From positions 1 to 44,843 of the forward strand of contig JAFGMM010000351.1 in NCBI GenBank assembly GCA_016927535.1: a stretch of 44,843 bases of DNA, read 5' to 3'. A program made the position numbers and the translations under genes. How positions within the stretch are numbered: the stretch's first letter is position 1; each line of letters opens with the position of its first letter. Of this stretch, positions 16,213-25,006 are shown piece by piece. The notes below the pieces were generated by a model, which saw only the letters and a program-made list of their open reading frames with translations, was not told where the DNA came from and ran no database searches. The DNA comes from Anaerolineae bacterium. GTDB taxonomy: Bacteria; Chloroflexota; Anaerolineae; Aggregatilineales; JAFGMM01.

Positions 16213-17052
16213 TCACGGCTCGTCTGGGAACCGGATGCTGTTCAAGATGCTTTGCACAAAGGCGGCGTCGTCCTCGGCGCCTTCGATTGGCGTGATGCGC
16301 ACGTAAAAAAGGTAATTTGTTTCGCCGCGCCGGTAGCCGACCAGCCAGCCGCGAACGTCCGGCTCGGTCTCGCAGTTCGTCACGGTATAGCGCAGGCCGT
16401 CCGCGTAGTGGATGCCCACGGTGTAGGGCTGCGGCTCGACATCGATCAAATTGAACTGGCAGGACGGGTCAAACACCACCGAGACCAGTTCGATCCCGTC
16501 GCGCCATATCTCCCGGTAAATGGTGGCGTAGTCCCACAGAACGGTGACGACCGCCGCATGGGAGGGCGTGCCGCCGTTGTAGAATGCGACCTTGACCGGC
16601 ATTTCCTGACCGTCGGGGGGCAGCACGCCAAGCTCGTAGAAGTGGGCTTGCCAATCGGCCGGCAGGGTGATGTCAAACGGCGCAGGCGCATCCGAGACGC
16701 CCCGGATGACCTGGGTGGGCGATATCATATTGGCCGGCAGAGGCGTCGCCGTTTGCGCTGGTGTGGGCGTGGGGCTGTACTGCGAGGTGGGCGTTGCGGT
16801 GCGGGTGGGGCGCGGCGTTTTGGTGAGCGTGGGCGTGTCCTGCACGGCCGGCGGGAGCGCAGTCGGCGACCAGGCAGCGTCGGGCGGGCGGTACGTCGTC
16901 GGCTCCAGCAAGGGCGCGGTCGGCGAGACCGGCGCGGGCCTGGGCGTCGGCGTGGGCGCGCACGCGATGACTACCGTGCCGAGGCCGATCAACAGAACCC
17001 AGGCAAAGATGATGGCGCGGTGTTTGGCGGGCATGGTGTGCATAGCGTGCAT
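16213..17052 (-). CDS. Thr/Pro-linker lipoprotein with unknown C-terminal domain
   Basis: A 279-aa predicted lipoprotein. The N-terminus has a basic start, the hydrophobic stretch AIIFAWVLLIGLGTVVIA and lipobox Cys in VIAC. A long low-complexity linker rich in Thr and Pro follows to about residue 120. The C-terminal domain starts PFDITLPADWQAHFYE and ends FVQSILNSIRF, a pattern reminiscent of PsbP/Mog1-like domains (weak inference). It has two Cys residues that may pair outside the cell. ATG 17052 is chosen because GGGAG lies 7 nt upstream, inside the 3' end of guaA; in-frame ATGs at 17043 and 17034 are alternatives. It follows guaA by 4 nt, so it is co-transcribed, though no purine link is evident. 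Confidence 0.82.
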   Translation of the reverse strand: MHAMHTMPAKHRAIIFAWVLLIGLGTVVIACAPTPTPRPAPVSPTAPLLEPTTYRPPDAAWSPTALPPAVQDTPTLTKTPRPTRTATPTSQYSPTPTPAQTATPLPANMISPTQVIRGVSDAPAPFDITLPADWQAHFYELGVLPPDGQEMPVKVAFYNGGTPSHAAVVTVLWDYATIYREIWRDGIELVSVVFDPSCQFNLIDVEPQPYTVGIHYADGLRYTVTNCETEPDVRGWLVGYRRGETNYLFYVRITPIEGAEDDAAFVQSILNSIRFPDEP

Positions 17053-17056
17053 GGCG

Positions 17057-18613
<1,557 letters not shown>

Positions 18614-18618
18614 AGCCT

Positions 18619-19191
18619 TCACTCTGCGAACTGAATACCGCCGCCGTCCAGGCCGGCGATGCATACCAGCGACTCGATGCGCACGTCGAGGTCGGCGAGG
18701 AACTCGCGGCCTCCCTCGAAGGTCTTTTCGACCACACAGGCGATGCCGACCAGTCCGGCGCCGGCATTGTGGACCAGCCGCCCCAGCGCATGTAGGGTTT
18801 TGCCGCTGGCGAGGAAGTCATCGACGATCAGGATGCGGTCGGCGGCGTGGATGAACTCCGGCGAGACCATGAGCTTTACTTCACCGCCTTTGGTATGGCT
18901 CGGCGCGCTCTCCACGTAAACCGGCTGCTTCATGGTTACGGGGCGGTTCTTGCGCGCCCAGACGACCGGCACGTTCAGCGCATAGCCGGCGGTGAGCGCG
19001 GGCGCGATGCCCGAAACCTCGGCGGTGAGGATGCGCGTCACGCCGGCGCCGGCGAAGCGCCGCGCGATTTCCTGGCCGATGGCGACCATCAAGGCGGGAT
19101 CAACTTGGTGGTTTAGAATGCTGTCGATTTTCAGAATCCCGTTGCCCAGGTTGCGACCTTCGGCCAGAATGCGCTTCTTAAGGATTTCCAA
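18619..19191 (-). CDS. xpt: Xanthine phosphoribosyltransferase
   Basis: A 190-aa purine salvage enzyme making XMP from xanthine and PRPP; XMP is the substrate of the next gene product, GuaA. Family features: [20 protein letters not shown] with SILNHQVDP at the N-terminus, and the PRPP-binding motif [14 protein letters not shown] near residue 122. The length equals typical Xpt. The start is a TTG at 19191 with CGGAG 8 nt upstream; no ATG or GTG fits and the frame is closed by a stop 30 nt upstream. In Firmicutes xpt is often controlled by a purine riboswitch; I looked for one upstream and did not see the conserved core. Confidence 0.96.
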   Translation of the reverse strand: MEILKKRILAEGRNLGNGILKIDSILNHQVDPALMVAIGQEIARRFAGAGVTRILTAEVSGIAPALTAGYALNVPVVWARKNRPVTMKQPVYVESAPSHTKGGEVKLMVSPEFIHAADRILIVDDFLASGKTLHALGRLVHNAGAGLVGIACVVEKTFEGGREFLADLDVRIESLVCIAGLDGGGIQFAE

Positions 19192-19341
19192 TGGAAAATC
19201 TCCGCAAGTTATAGTATATTACACCTAATGTCGCAGAATGGATTGTAACCTGTGCTATATGTGGGCGTCAAGATGTGTTTTTGGCAAACGCTCAGCGGGT
19301 AAGTCCAACAGATAAGGTACAAAATTACTATAGTCCGTGGC

Positions 19342-19370
19342 TTGCTGTTTGTGGGATAGTGTGCTATATT
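19342..19370 (+). promoter_or_regulatory. Extended -10 promoter of rho
   Basis: TTGCTG (19342-19347), a 17-nt spacer and TATATT (19365-19370) with TG at 19362-19363. Transcription from about 19377 would give a leader of about 180 nt before rho. The rest of the 19192-19556 gap holds the xpt upstream region and small hairpins but no credible gene. Confidence 0.65.
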
Positions 19371-19556
19371 GACCACAGGAAGCGAAAGTAGCTTTCCGCA
19401 CGCTGATTTCTCCTTGTCGCTTACCCAACACATTAAAACTGCCGCGTAATTAGGTTCTAATTATTGGGTTCTGACTAACTTTAGCTTCGCTTATATTCTC
19501 ACTCTTGCCTGACCGCCGGAGCACTTCGCGGAGGGGCCGGCCGGAGAGGGTATGTC

Positions 19557-20834
19557 ATGGATATCGCAAAACTGGAACAAAAAACCTTACACGAACTACG
19601 AGAAATTGCCCGCGAATCAAATATTGCCGGCTATAGTCGCTTGAAGAAGAGCGACCTGGTGCTGCGGCTGTTGCGTCACAATGCCGAAAAACAAGGCTTG
19701 GAGCTTCGCGGCGGCGTCCTGGAGATCATCGAGGACGGCATCGGGTTCCTCCGTTCGGATCACCTGCTGCCCGGCTCGGACGACATCTATGTCAGCCAGA
19801 GCCAGATTCGGCGCTTTGGTCTGCGCACCGGCGACATGGTGGTCGGCCAGGTGCGCCCGCCTAAAGACAGCGAGAAGTACTTCGGCCTGCTGCGCGTCGA
19901 AGCGGTCAATGGGCTGGACCCGGAGATTGCCAAGCGCCGCCCGGTATTTGAACGCCTGACGCCGATCTTCCCGGAGGAGCGTTTTAACCTGGAGACCACG
20001 CCGCGCATTCTCTCGACGCGCCTGCTGAACCTGGTCGCGCCCATCGGCAAGGGCCAGCGCGGGTTGATCGTCTCGCCGCCGAAAGCCGGTAAGACTACCG
20101 TCCTGAAGGATGTCGCCAACGCGATCTCGCACAACTACCCGCAGGTCCACCTGATGGTGGTGCTGATCGGCGAACGCCCCGAAGAGGTCACCGACATGGA
20201 CCGTTCGGTCGAGGCGGAGGTCATCAGTTCGACCTTTGATGACCCGGTGCAGAGCCACGTCCGCGTGGCCGAGATGGCGCTGGAGCGCGCGAAGCGGCTG
20301 GTCGAGAGCGGGCGCGACGTGGCGATTTTGATGGACAGCATCACACGGCTCTCGCGCGCGTATAACCTGGTGGTGCCGCCCAGCGGACGCACGCTGTCCG
20401 GCGGTCTCGACCCCTCCGCGCTCTACCCGCCGAAGCGCTTCTTCGGCGCGGCGCGTAATGTCGAAGAGGGCGGCAGCCTGACGATCATTGCGACCTGCCT
20501 GATCGACACCGGCAGCCGGATGGATGACGTGATTTACGAGGAATTCAAGGGCACCGGCAACATGGAATTACACCTGAGCCGGCGCTTGCAAGAACGCCGC
20601 ATCTTCCCTGCGTTCGATATCGAGCGCTCATCGACGCGGCGCGAGGAACTGCTGTTAGGGCCGGACGTGTTGCAGCGGGTGTGGACGATGCGCCGGATGG
20701 TCTCGCAGATGGCCTCCTCGCCCCCGGAAGGCGCCGGGATGGATATCTCCAGCGCGATGGATGCGCTCCTGTCGCACCTGCGCCGCACCAACGACAACCA
20801 GGAATTCCTTGAAACCCTCACCCAGGCGCAGTAA
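19557..20834 (+). CDS. rho: Transcription termination factor Rho
   Basis: A 425-aa hexameric RNA helicase that ends transcription. The N-terminal helical domain ([21 protein letters not shown]) is followed by the cold-shock-like RNA-binding domain ([34 protein letters not shown]). The ATPase domain has Walker [10 protein letters not shown] (173-181), [14 protein letters not shown], Walker [15 protein letters not shown], and the Q-loop [22 protein letters not shown] region. Length and order are those of a standard Rho with no large insertion. The ATG at 19557 is preceded by GGAGAGGG. The long leader would allow Rho-dependent autoregulation, as in other bacteria (inference). A GC-rich hairpin terminator follows. 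Confidence 0.98.
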   Translation: MDIAKLEQKTLHELREIARESNIAGYSRLKKSDLVLRLLRHNAEKQGLELRGGVLEIIEDGIGFLRSDHLLPGSDDIYVSQSQIRRFGLRTGDMVVGQVRPPKDSEKYFGLLRVEAVNGLDPEIAKRRPVFERLTPIFPEERFNLETTPRILSTRLLNLVAPIGKGQRGLIVSPPKAGKTTVLKDVANAISHNYPQVHLMVVLIGERPEEVTDMDRSVEAEVISSTFDDPVQSHVRVAEMALERAKRLVESGRDVAILMDSITRLSRAYNLVVPPSGRTLSGGLDPSALYPPKRFFGAARNVEEGGSLTIIATCLIDTGSRMDDVIYEEFKGTGNMELHLSRRLQERRIFPAFDIERSSTRREELLLGPDVLQRVWTMRRMVSQMASSPPEGAGMDISSAMDALLSHLRRTNDNQEFLETLTQAQ

Positions 20835-20853
20835 GCCGTATTCAAACAGGGTA

Positions 20854-20890
20854 CAGCCGGCCCCGGCCGCGGCGCCGGCTGTTTGTTTGT
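20854..20890 (+). terminator. rho terminator
   Basis: CAGCCGGC (20854-20861) pairs with GCCGGCTG (20874-20881), with a GC-rich inner helix, followed by TTTGTTTGT. It lies between convergent rho and the LysM protein gene. Confidence 0.7.
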
Positions 20891-20903
20891 GCCGGCGCGC
20901 GTT

Positions 20904-21896
20904 TTAAGGCGCCGCGAGAGTCGATACCAGGCTCTCGATGGTGGGCACGATCCCGCTACCCAGACTGGGATTATTATTAGAGGTTTCCGTCGTTTCGTCT
21001 TTTCGGAACGACCAGCGCGGGCTTTCCAGGCAGTGGATCTGCTGGAAGTTCCGGTCGAGCGGGAAGACCTGCCAGGTATACCACCCGGCGGCCGGCAGTT
21101 CGCTTAAGGCGATGGCGCCGTTCTGCTTCAGTTCGACCAGGACTTCGACCACGCGCTGATAACCTTCGTCGTTTTTGTGGGGGTCGTCCTCCGGCTTGGT
21201 GATCCGTATCAGGTTCAGCGGCGCGCGCGGCCCGATCCAGTTGAATATCAGTTCGCCGCTGCCCGGCACGGTAATCATGCCCTCAAGCGGCTGCAATACC
21301 TCCCAGGGCACGCACTCGATGCCGTCTCCGGGGTGCGCGCCGCCTGGCACTTTTAAGGTTTGGCCGGCGATGATGGTGTCGGCGTCGGTGAGACAGTTAC
21401 CCTCTTGCAGTTCCCACACGGTGGTATTGTACTTCGCCGCGATGCCGGTCAGCGTATCGAGAGCCTGAATCTCGTAGGTGAGCTGCCAGTCCTTGCGCGG
21501 TTCGCAGCCGGGCGTCGTGCTGGGCGTGGGCGACTCAAGCCCGTGCAGCCCTTGCACCGAGATCCCGTAATCGGTGGTCGGCGTCGCAGTGGCGGTCGGG
21601 ATATCGGTCGGGATGCCGGTCTGAGTCGGCGGCTCGAAGGTGGGCGGCGGCTTGAGGGTTTGCGAAGGCGTGAGCGTCGCCAGCGGCGTCGAAGGCGGGA
21701 TGGTTTCGGCGGGGGCGGGCGGCGCTTTGGAGGGTTCTTCGGTGCTGTCCTGGACGCCTTCCGGCACCGGGACCGGGTGCGCGGGGGTCGCGCCGAGCAC
21801 AACCATGGCGATCATGAGCATCGCCATAACCAACACGGTGATCCCGCGCGCCGCGTTCGACAGTTTGTCGGCGCTGTCGTCTTGCTTGTAGTCCAT
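20904..21896 (-). CDS. Membrane-anchored LysM-domain protein
   Basis: A 330-aa protein with one N-terminal membrane segment (about residues 19-36, ITVLVMAMLMIAMVVLG) and no lipobox Cys. A Pro/Thr-rich linker of about 90 residues leads to a LysM domain (about 142-186): TYEIQALDTLTGIAAKYNTT, ELQEGNCL, IIAGQTLKVP. The C-terminal part (about 195-310) is beta-rich with LIFNWIGPR and GWYTWQVFPLD, resembling the extracellular Ig-like or carbohydrate-binding modules found beside LysM domains (inference). It probably binds glycan at the cell surface. It is the last gene of the FtsX-type ABC operon, 13 nt after the second ATPase gene, which links it to that system. Confidence 0.85.
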   Translation of the reverse strand: MDYKQDDSADKLSNAARGITVLVMAMLMIAMVVLGATPAHPVPVPEGVQDSTEEPSKAPPAPAETIPPSTPLATLTPSQTLKPPPTFEPPTQTGIPTDIPTATATPTTDYGISVQGLHGLESPTPSTTPGCEPRKDWQLTYEIQALDTLTGIAAKYNTTVWELQEGNCLTDADTIIAGQTLKVPGGAHPGDGIECVPWEVLQPLEGMITVPGSGELIFNWIGPRAPLNLIRITKPEDDPHKNDEGYQRVVEVLVELKQNGAIALSELPAAGWYTWQVFPLDRNFQQIHCLESPRWSFRKDETTETSNNNPSLGSGIVPTIESLVSTLAAP

Positions 21897-21909
21897 GCTC
21901 GCCCTCTCT

Positions 21910-22614
21910 TTATAGTCGGCGCGGCTCGACTCTGCCGTCGTGCAGGTCGAAAGTCCGGTCTACGAACTCGGTAATCATAGGATCGTGCGAGACGATGATA
22001 AACGTCGTGTTTTGAGCCTCGGCGATGCCTCGGAACAGCTTCAAGATACCGCGCGCGGTGCGGGTATCGAGGCCGCTGGTGGGCTCGTCCGCGAGGACCA
22101 GTGTGGGGCGCAGCGCCAGCGCGCGCGCGACCGCTACGCGCTGCTGCTGCCCGCCGCTTAGCTCGTCCGGCACGTGGTCGGCCCACGCGCTCAGCCCGAC
22201 GGCCTGGAGCGCGACCCTGGCCCGCCGCCGCCTTTCAAAGTAACCCAGCCTCGGCAGGCGCAGCGCCATGTCGATGTTTTCATACGCCGTGTAAGTCGGG
22301 ACCAGGGTGGAGGTTTGAAAGATAAAGCCAAACTGCCGCCGCCGCAGCCGGGCGCGCGCGCGGTCGCTCATGCGCACGATGTTCTTGCCGTCGATTTCAA
22401 TCGTCCCGGCGGTGGGCCGGTCTAGCGCACCGATCAGGTTAAGCAGCGTAGTTTTGCCGCTGCCCGAAGGCCCGTACAGCGCGACCAGTTCGCCTTTCAT
22501 GACTTCCAGGTCCACGCCGCGCAGGACATGCGCCGCACTCGGCCCGCTGCCGAATGTGCGCTTTAGCCCTTCGACGCGGATGCTTATCCCGGTGCGCCCG
22601 TTCTGGCTCCTCAT
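21910..22614 (-). CDS. ABC ATPase, LolD/MacB type (second ATPase of operon)
   Basis: A 234-aa nucleotide-binding subunit for an FtsX-type permease. Motifs: Walker A YGPSGSGKTTLLNLI near residue 49, FGFIFQTSTLVPTYTAYENI (Q-loop), signature DELSGGQQQRVAVARAL, Walker B LVLADEPTSGLD and His switch IIVSHDP. The size is that of a bare ATPase domain. Its ATG overlaps the stop of the upstream ATPase gene (ATGA at 22611-22614), so the two are translationally coupled and may act as a heterodimer on the single permease encoded upstream. Confidence 0.93.
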   Translation of the reverse strand: MRSQNGRTGISIRVEGLKRTFGSGPSAAHVLRGVDLEVMKGELVALYGPSGSGKTTLLNLIGALDRPTAGTIEIDGKNIVRMSDRARARLRRRQFGFIFQTSTLVPTYTAYENIDMALRLPRLGYFERRRRARVALQAVGLSAWADHVPDELSGGQQQRVAVARALALRPTLVLADEPTSGLDTRTARGILKLFRGIAEAQNTTFIIVSHDPMITEFVDRTFDLHDGRVEPRRL

Positions 22615-23561
22615 ACCTCAGCCTTCGTCCTCTCGTGCTTTTTGCGCCGGCGGAACAGCCGGAAGCGCCCGTTAAGCGCCTTGGGCGGCGCGTCTTGGGG
22701 GAGCATGTCCTGCAAAATCGCCTCGGTGTCGTCGATTTCGTCGATCTCCGGGCGCAGCAGCACCCCCTCCGGGCGGATCTCGACCGAGATGCGCGGCGCT
22801 TCGGTGAGCTGCTTTTGGACGGCGTGCGGCAGGTTGAGGCGTCCTTCCGTGTCGAACTGGGGCGTTTCCTCCTCCTTGCCGAGTTCTTGGCCCAGCGCGC
22901 CGTCGCGCAGCGTGAGCACACGGTCGGCGTGCCGGGTCAGCTCCAGATCGTGCGTCGCCATGAGGATCGTAAGCCCGTATTCCTTGCGCAACTCGTCGAT
23001 CAGGTCCATGACCGTCTCGGCGGTCGCCCGGTCCAGCGCGCCGGTCGGCTCGTCGGCGAGCAGGAGCGCCGGGTTGTTCGCCAGCGCCACCGCCACCGCG
23101 ACGCGCTGTTGCTGCCCGCCCGAAAGCTGCACCGGTCTCTTGTGCGCTTGGTCCAGGATGCCCACCGCGTCTAACAGTTCGCGGGCGCGTTTGCGGCGCT
23201 TCCACGGCGGGACGCCGGCCAGCATCATCGGCAGGGTGACATTACGCAGCGCCGAGCGGTTAGGAAAAAGGTTCCGGTCGATTTTCTGCCAGAGAAAGCC
23301 TACGTGCCGGAGGCGGTAGTTTGCCAGCGCCCGCCCTTTGAGGTCGAGCAGGTTGTGATCGCCGACGATCAAAGACCCGGCGGTGGGCGTGTCAAGCCCG
23401 CCCAGCAGGTTGAGCAAGGTGCTCTTGCCCGCGCCGCTCGGCCCGATGATTGCCACCATCTCGCCTTGTTCCATTTCAAAGTCGATGCCGCGCAGCGCGA
23501 CCAGTTCGTGGTCGCCGACGCGGTAGACTTTGACGATGCGCTTACAGGTAATGAATGCCAT
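22611..23561 (-). CDS. ABC ATPase, LolD/MacB type, with AbrB-like C-terminal tail
   Basis: A 316-aa ATPase, about 85 residues longer than the family norm. The core (1-220) has Walker A IGPSGAGKSTLLNLL, VGFLWQKIDRNLFPNRSAL as Q-loop, signature VQLSGGQQQRVAVAVAL, Walker B LLLADEPTGALD and MATHDLEL. The tail includes residues 236-272, with FDTEGRLNLPHAV and VEIRPEGVLLRP, which fits the D-x-x-G-R-x-x-L-P pattern and strand spacing of the SpoVT/AbrB swapped-hairpin fold; the last 30 residues are basic (RLFRRRKKHER). It would pair with the second ATPase on the FtsX-type permease. The core assignment is firm; the AbrB-like reading is inference from pattern only. Confidence 0.92.
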   Translation of the reverse strand: MAFITCKRIVKVYRVGDHELVALRGIDFEMEQGEMVAIIGPSGAGKSTLLNLLGGLDTPTAGSLIVGDHNLLDLKGRALANYRLRHVGFLWQKIDRNLFPNRSALRNVTLPMMLAGVPPWKRRKRARELLDAVGILDQAHKRPVQLSGGQQQRVAVAVALANNPALLLADEPTGALDRATAETVMDLIDELRKEYGLTILMATHDLELTRHADRVLTLRDGALGQELGKEEETPQFDTEGRLNLPHAVQKQLTEAPRISVEIRPEGVLLRPEIDEIDDTEAILQDMLPQDAPPKALNGRFRLFRRRKKHERTKAEV

Positions 23562-23611
23562 GATGTCTACATACTACTACGCTACTGTTCCGAATTTGTT
23601 TCACCTGCCGC

Positions 23612-24964
23612 TCACTGCCCGACAACGATATCGCCTTCGTTTACACCGCTGACGATCTCGACCCGGTCGTCGGTTTGCAGGCCAAGCTGCACGTCGATGC
23701 TTCGCGGGCTGCCATCTGCGGTTTGGATGACGACGAAGGTCCGGTTTTGGAAGGTGCGGATGGCGGCGGGCGGCAGCCACAACACATCTTTACGCACTTG
23801 CAGCGGCATCTCGGCTTCGACCAACTCGCCGTTTGCCAGCCCCTCCAGCGCGGCGGCGATGCGCGTCGTCTGGTCGGCGTCGCGGCTGCTGAGCGGGATG
23901 CGGCGCACCGCGCACTGCACCGCCGTCTCCGGGCGGTTGACCGCCTGGCACACGCCCACCATCCCCACGCTGAGCCGGTTCGCGTCGCCGATGGCGAGGT
24001 TGGCGATGATCTCTTTTGGCTCCGGCTGGCCGATGGTAATCACCGTGGTGTAGGCCTGCACCTGGTCGCTGGGTTTGATGGTCACCTCCAAGATAACCCC
24101 GTCGATGGGCGCATAGAGCGACGAGCGGGCGATCTCGGCTTTAAGCTGGTCGATATTCAACTGCGCTGAGCGCACCGCGTCGGCTTGGGAGGCATCGTCG
24201 GCGGCGTCGCGCGCCCGTTCGAGCGCGAGTTCGGCCTGGATGACCGCGTTTTCGGCCTGCGCGACCTGGTACTGGTGGTTGTTGAAGGACTGCGCGGCAG
24301 AAAAATAACTCGTCTCGGCGCTTTTGACCCCATTCTGCGCGCTTTTCAAAGCTTGGTAAGCCGAGTCTACGGTGGTCGCCGGCGTGGTGGGGTCGCTGCG
24401 GGCGATATCGTAGTTGCGCTGTGCGTTGATAAGCTGCTGTTTGGCGTTCTCCAGGCTCAGCCGCGCCGCTTCGACCGAGGCCCACGGGCTGCTGGCCTTG
24501 GTGTTCTCCAGGCTGAGGTGCGCGTTAGCCAGCGCGACCTCGGCGTCGGCGATGCTCTGCGCGCTGCCCTCGGTGCCCGATTCCTGCTGTGACATCGCCG
24601 TTTCAAGTTGCAGTTCGGCCTGGGCAAGCTGGTCTTCGAGCGCGGTGATGTCCAGGTCGGCCAGCAAATCGCCCTGACCCACCGCGTCGTTGCGCTGCAC
24701 ATTCACTTTGCGCACCAGGCCGCTTACCTCGAAAGAGAGCGTCATCTGGTCGCGCGGCTGCCAGCGCCCGGTAAACTCCAGCAATTCCTGCACGTCGCCG
24801 CGCTGTACCAGATAAGTCGGCTTGGCGACGGCCGGCGCGGTCGGGATGGGCGTGGAAGTCGGCGCCTGCGCGGCTTGCTGGGCATCGCCGGGATTGCAGG
24901 CGGCGCTCGCAAGGACAATCAATAATAAAAAGCAGACCATCCTAAATAAATTTCGCGTCCTCAT
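23612..24964 (-). CDS. Membrane-fusion-type (HlyD/MacA) lipoprotein
   Basis: A 450-aa lipoprotein of the periplasmic adaptor/HlyD family. The signal sequence VCFLLLIVLASAAC ends in a lipobox Cys near residue 23. Order of parts: a beta segment from YLVQRGDVQELLEFTG, the first lipoyl half SGLVRKVNVQRNDAVGQGDLLADLD, a long alpha-hairpin (about 110-275, Ala/Gln/Glu-rich coiled coil), the second lipoyl half SLYAPIDGVILEVTIKPSDQV, then beta-barrel and membrane-proximal domains. In MacAB-like systems this subunit couples the permease to an extracellular partner. The organism type suggested here usually lacks a classic outer membrane, so it may work at the outer face of a single membrane (inference). 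It lies between permease and ATPase genes. Confidence 0.9.
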   Translation of the reverse strand: MRTRNLFRMVCFLLLIVLASAACNPGDAQQAAQAPTSTPIPTAPAVAKPTYLVQRGDVQELLEFTGRWQPRDQMTLSFEVSGLVRKVNVQRNDAVGQGDLLADLDITALEDQLAQAELQLETAMSQQESGTEGSAQSIADAEVALANAHLSLENTKASSPWASVEAARLSLENAKQQLINAQRNYDIARSDPTTPATTVDSAYQALKSAQNGVKSAETSYFSAAQSFNNHQYQVAQAENAVIQAELALERARDAADDASQADAVRSAQLNIDQLKAEIARSSLYAPIDGVILEVTIKPSDQVQAYTTVITIGQPEPKEIIANLAIGDANRLSVGMVGVCQAVNRPETAVQCAVRRIPLSSRDADQTTRIAAALEGLANGELVEAEMPLQVRKDVLWLPPAAIRTFQNRTFVVIQTADGSPRSIDVQLGLQTDDRVEIVSGVNEGDIVVGQ

Positions 24965-25006
24965 TTCGTGCCCCCAGAATATGATGACAGGCTTAGAGAG
25001 TTAATG

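Noticed and set aside
16700-16960. Apparent repeat array of GTGGGCG-like units
   Set aside because: These encode Thr-Pro linkers of the lipoprotein at 16213-17052; similar stretches at 480-600 and 21500-21760 have the same cause and are not CRISPR or satellite DNA.
19192-19330. Possible purine riboswitch before xpt
   Set aside because: The conserved core sequences of the guanine riboswitch were not found on the minus strand; the leader is too short and AT-rich.
19209-19433. 74-codon minus-strand open frame upstream of xpt
   Set aside because: No Shine-Dalgarno, no motif, and it overlaps the rho promoter and leader; it could be chance in an AT-richer gap.
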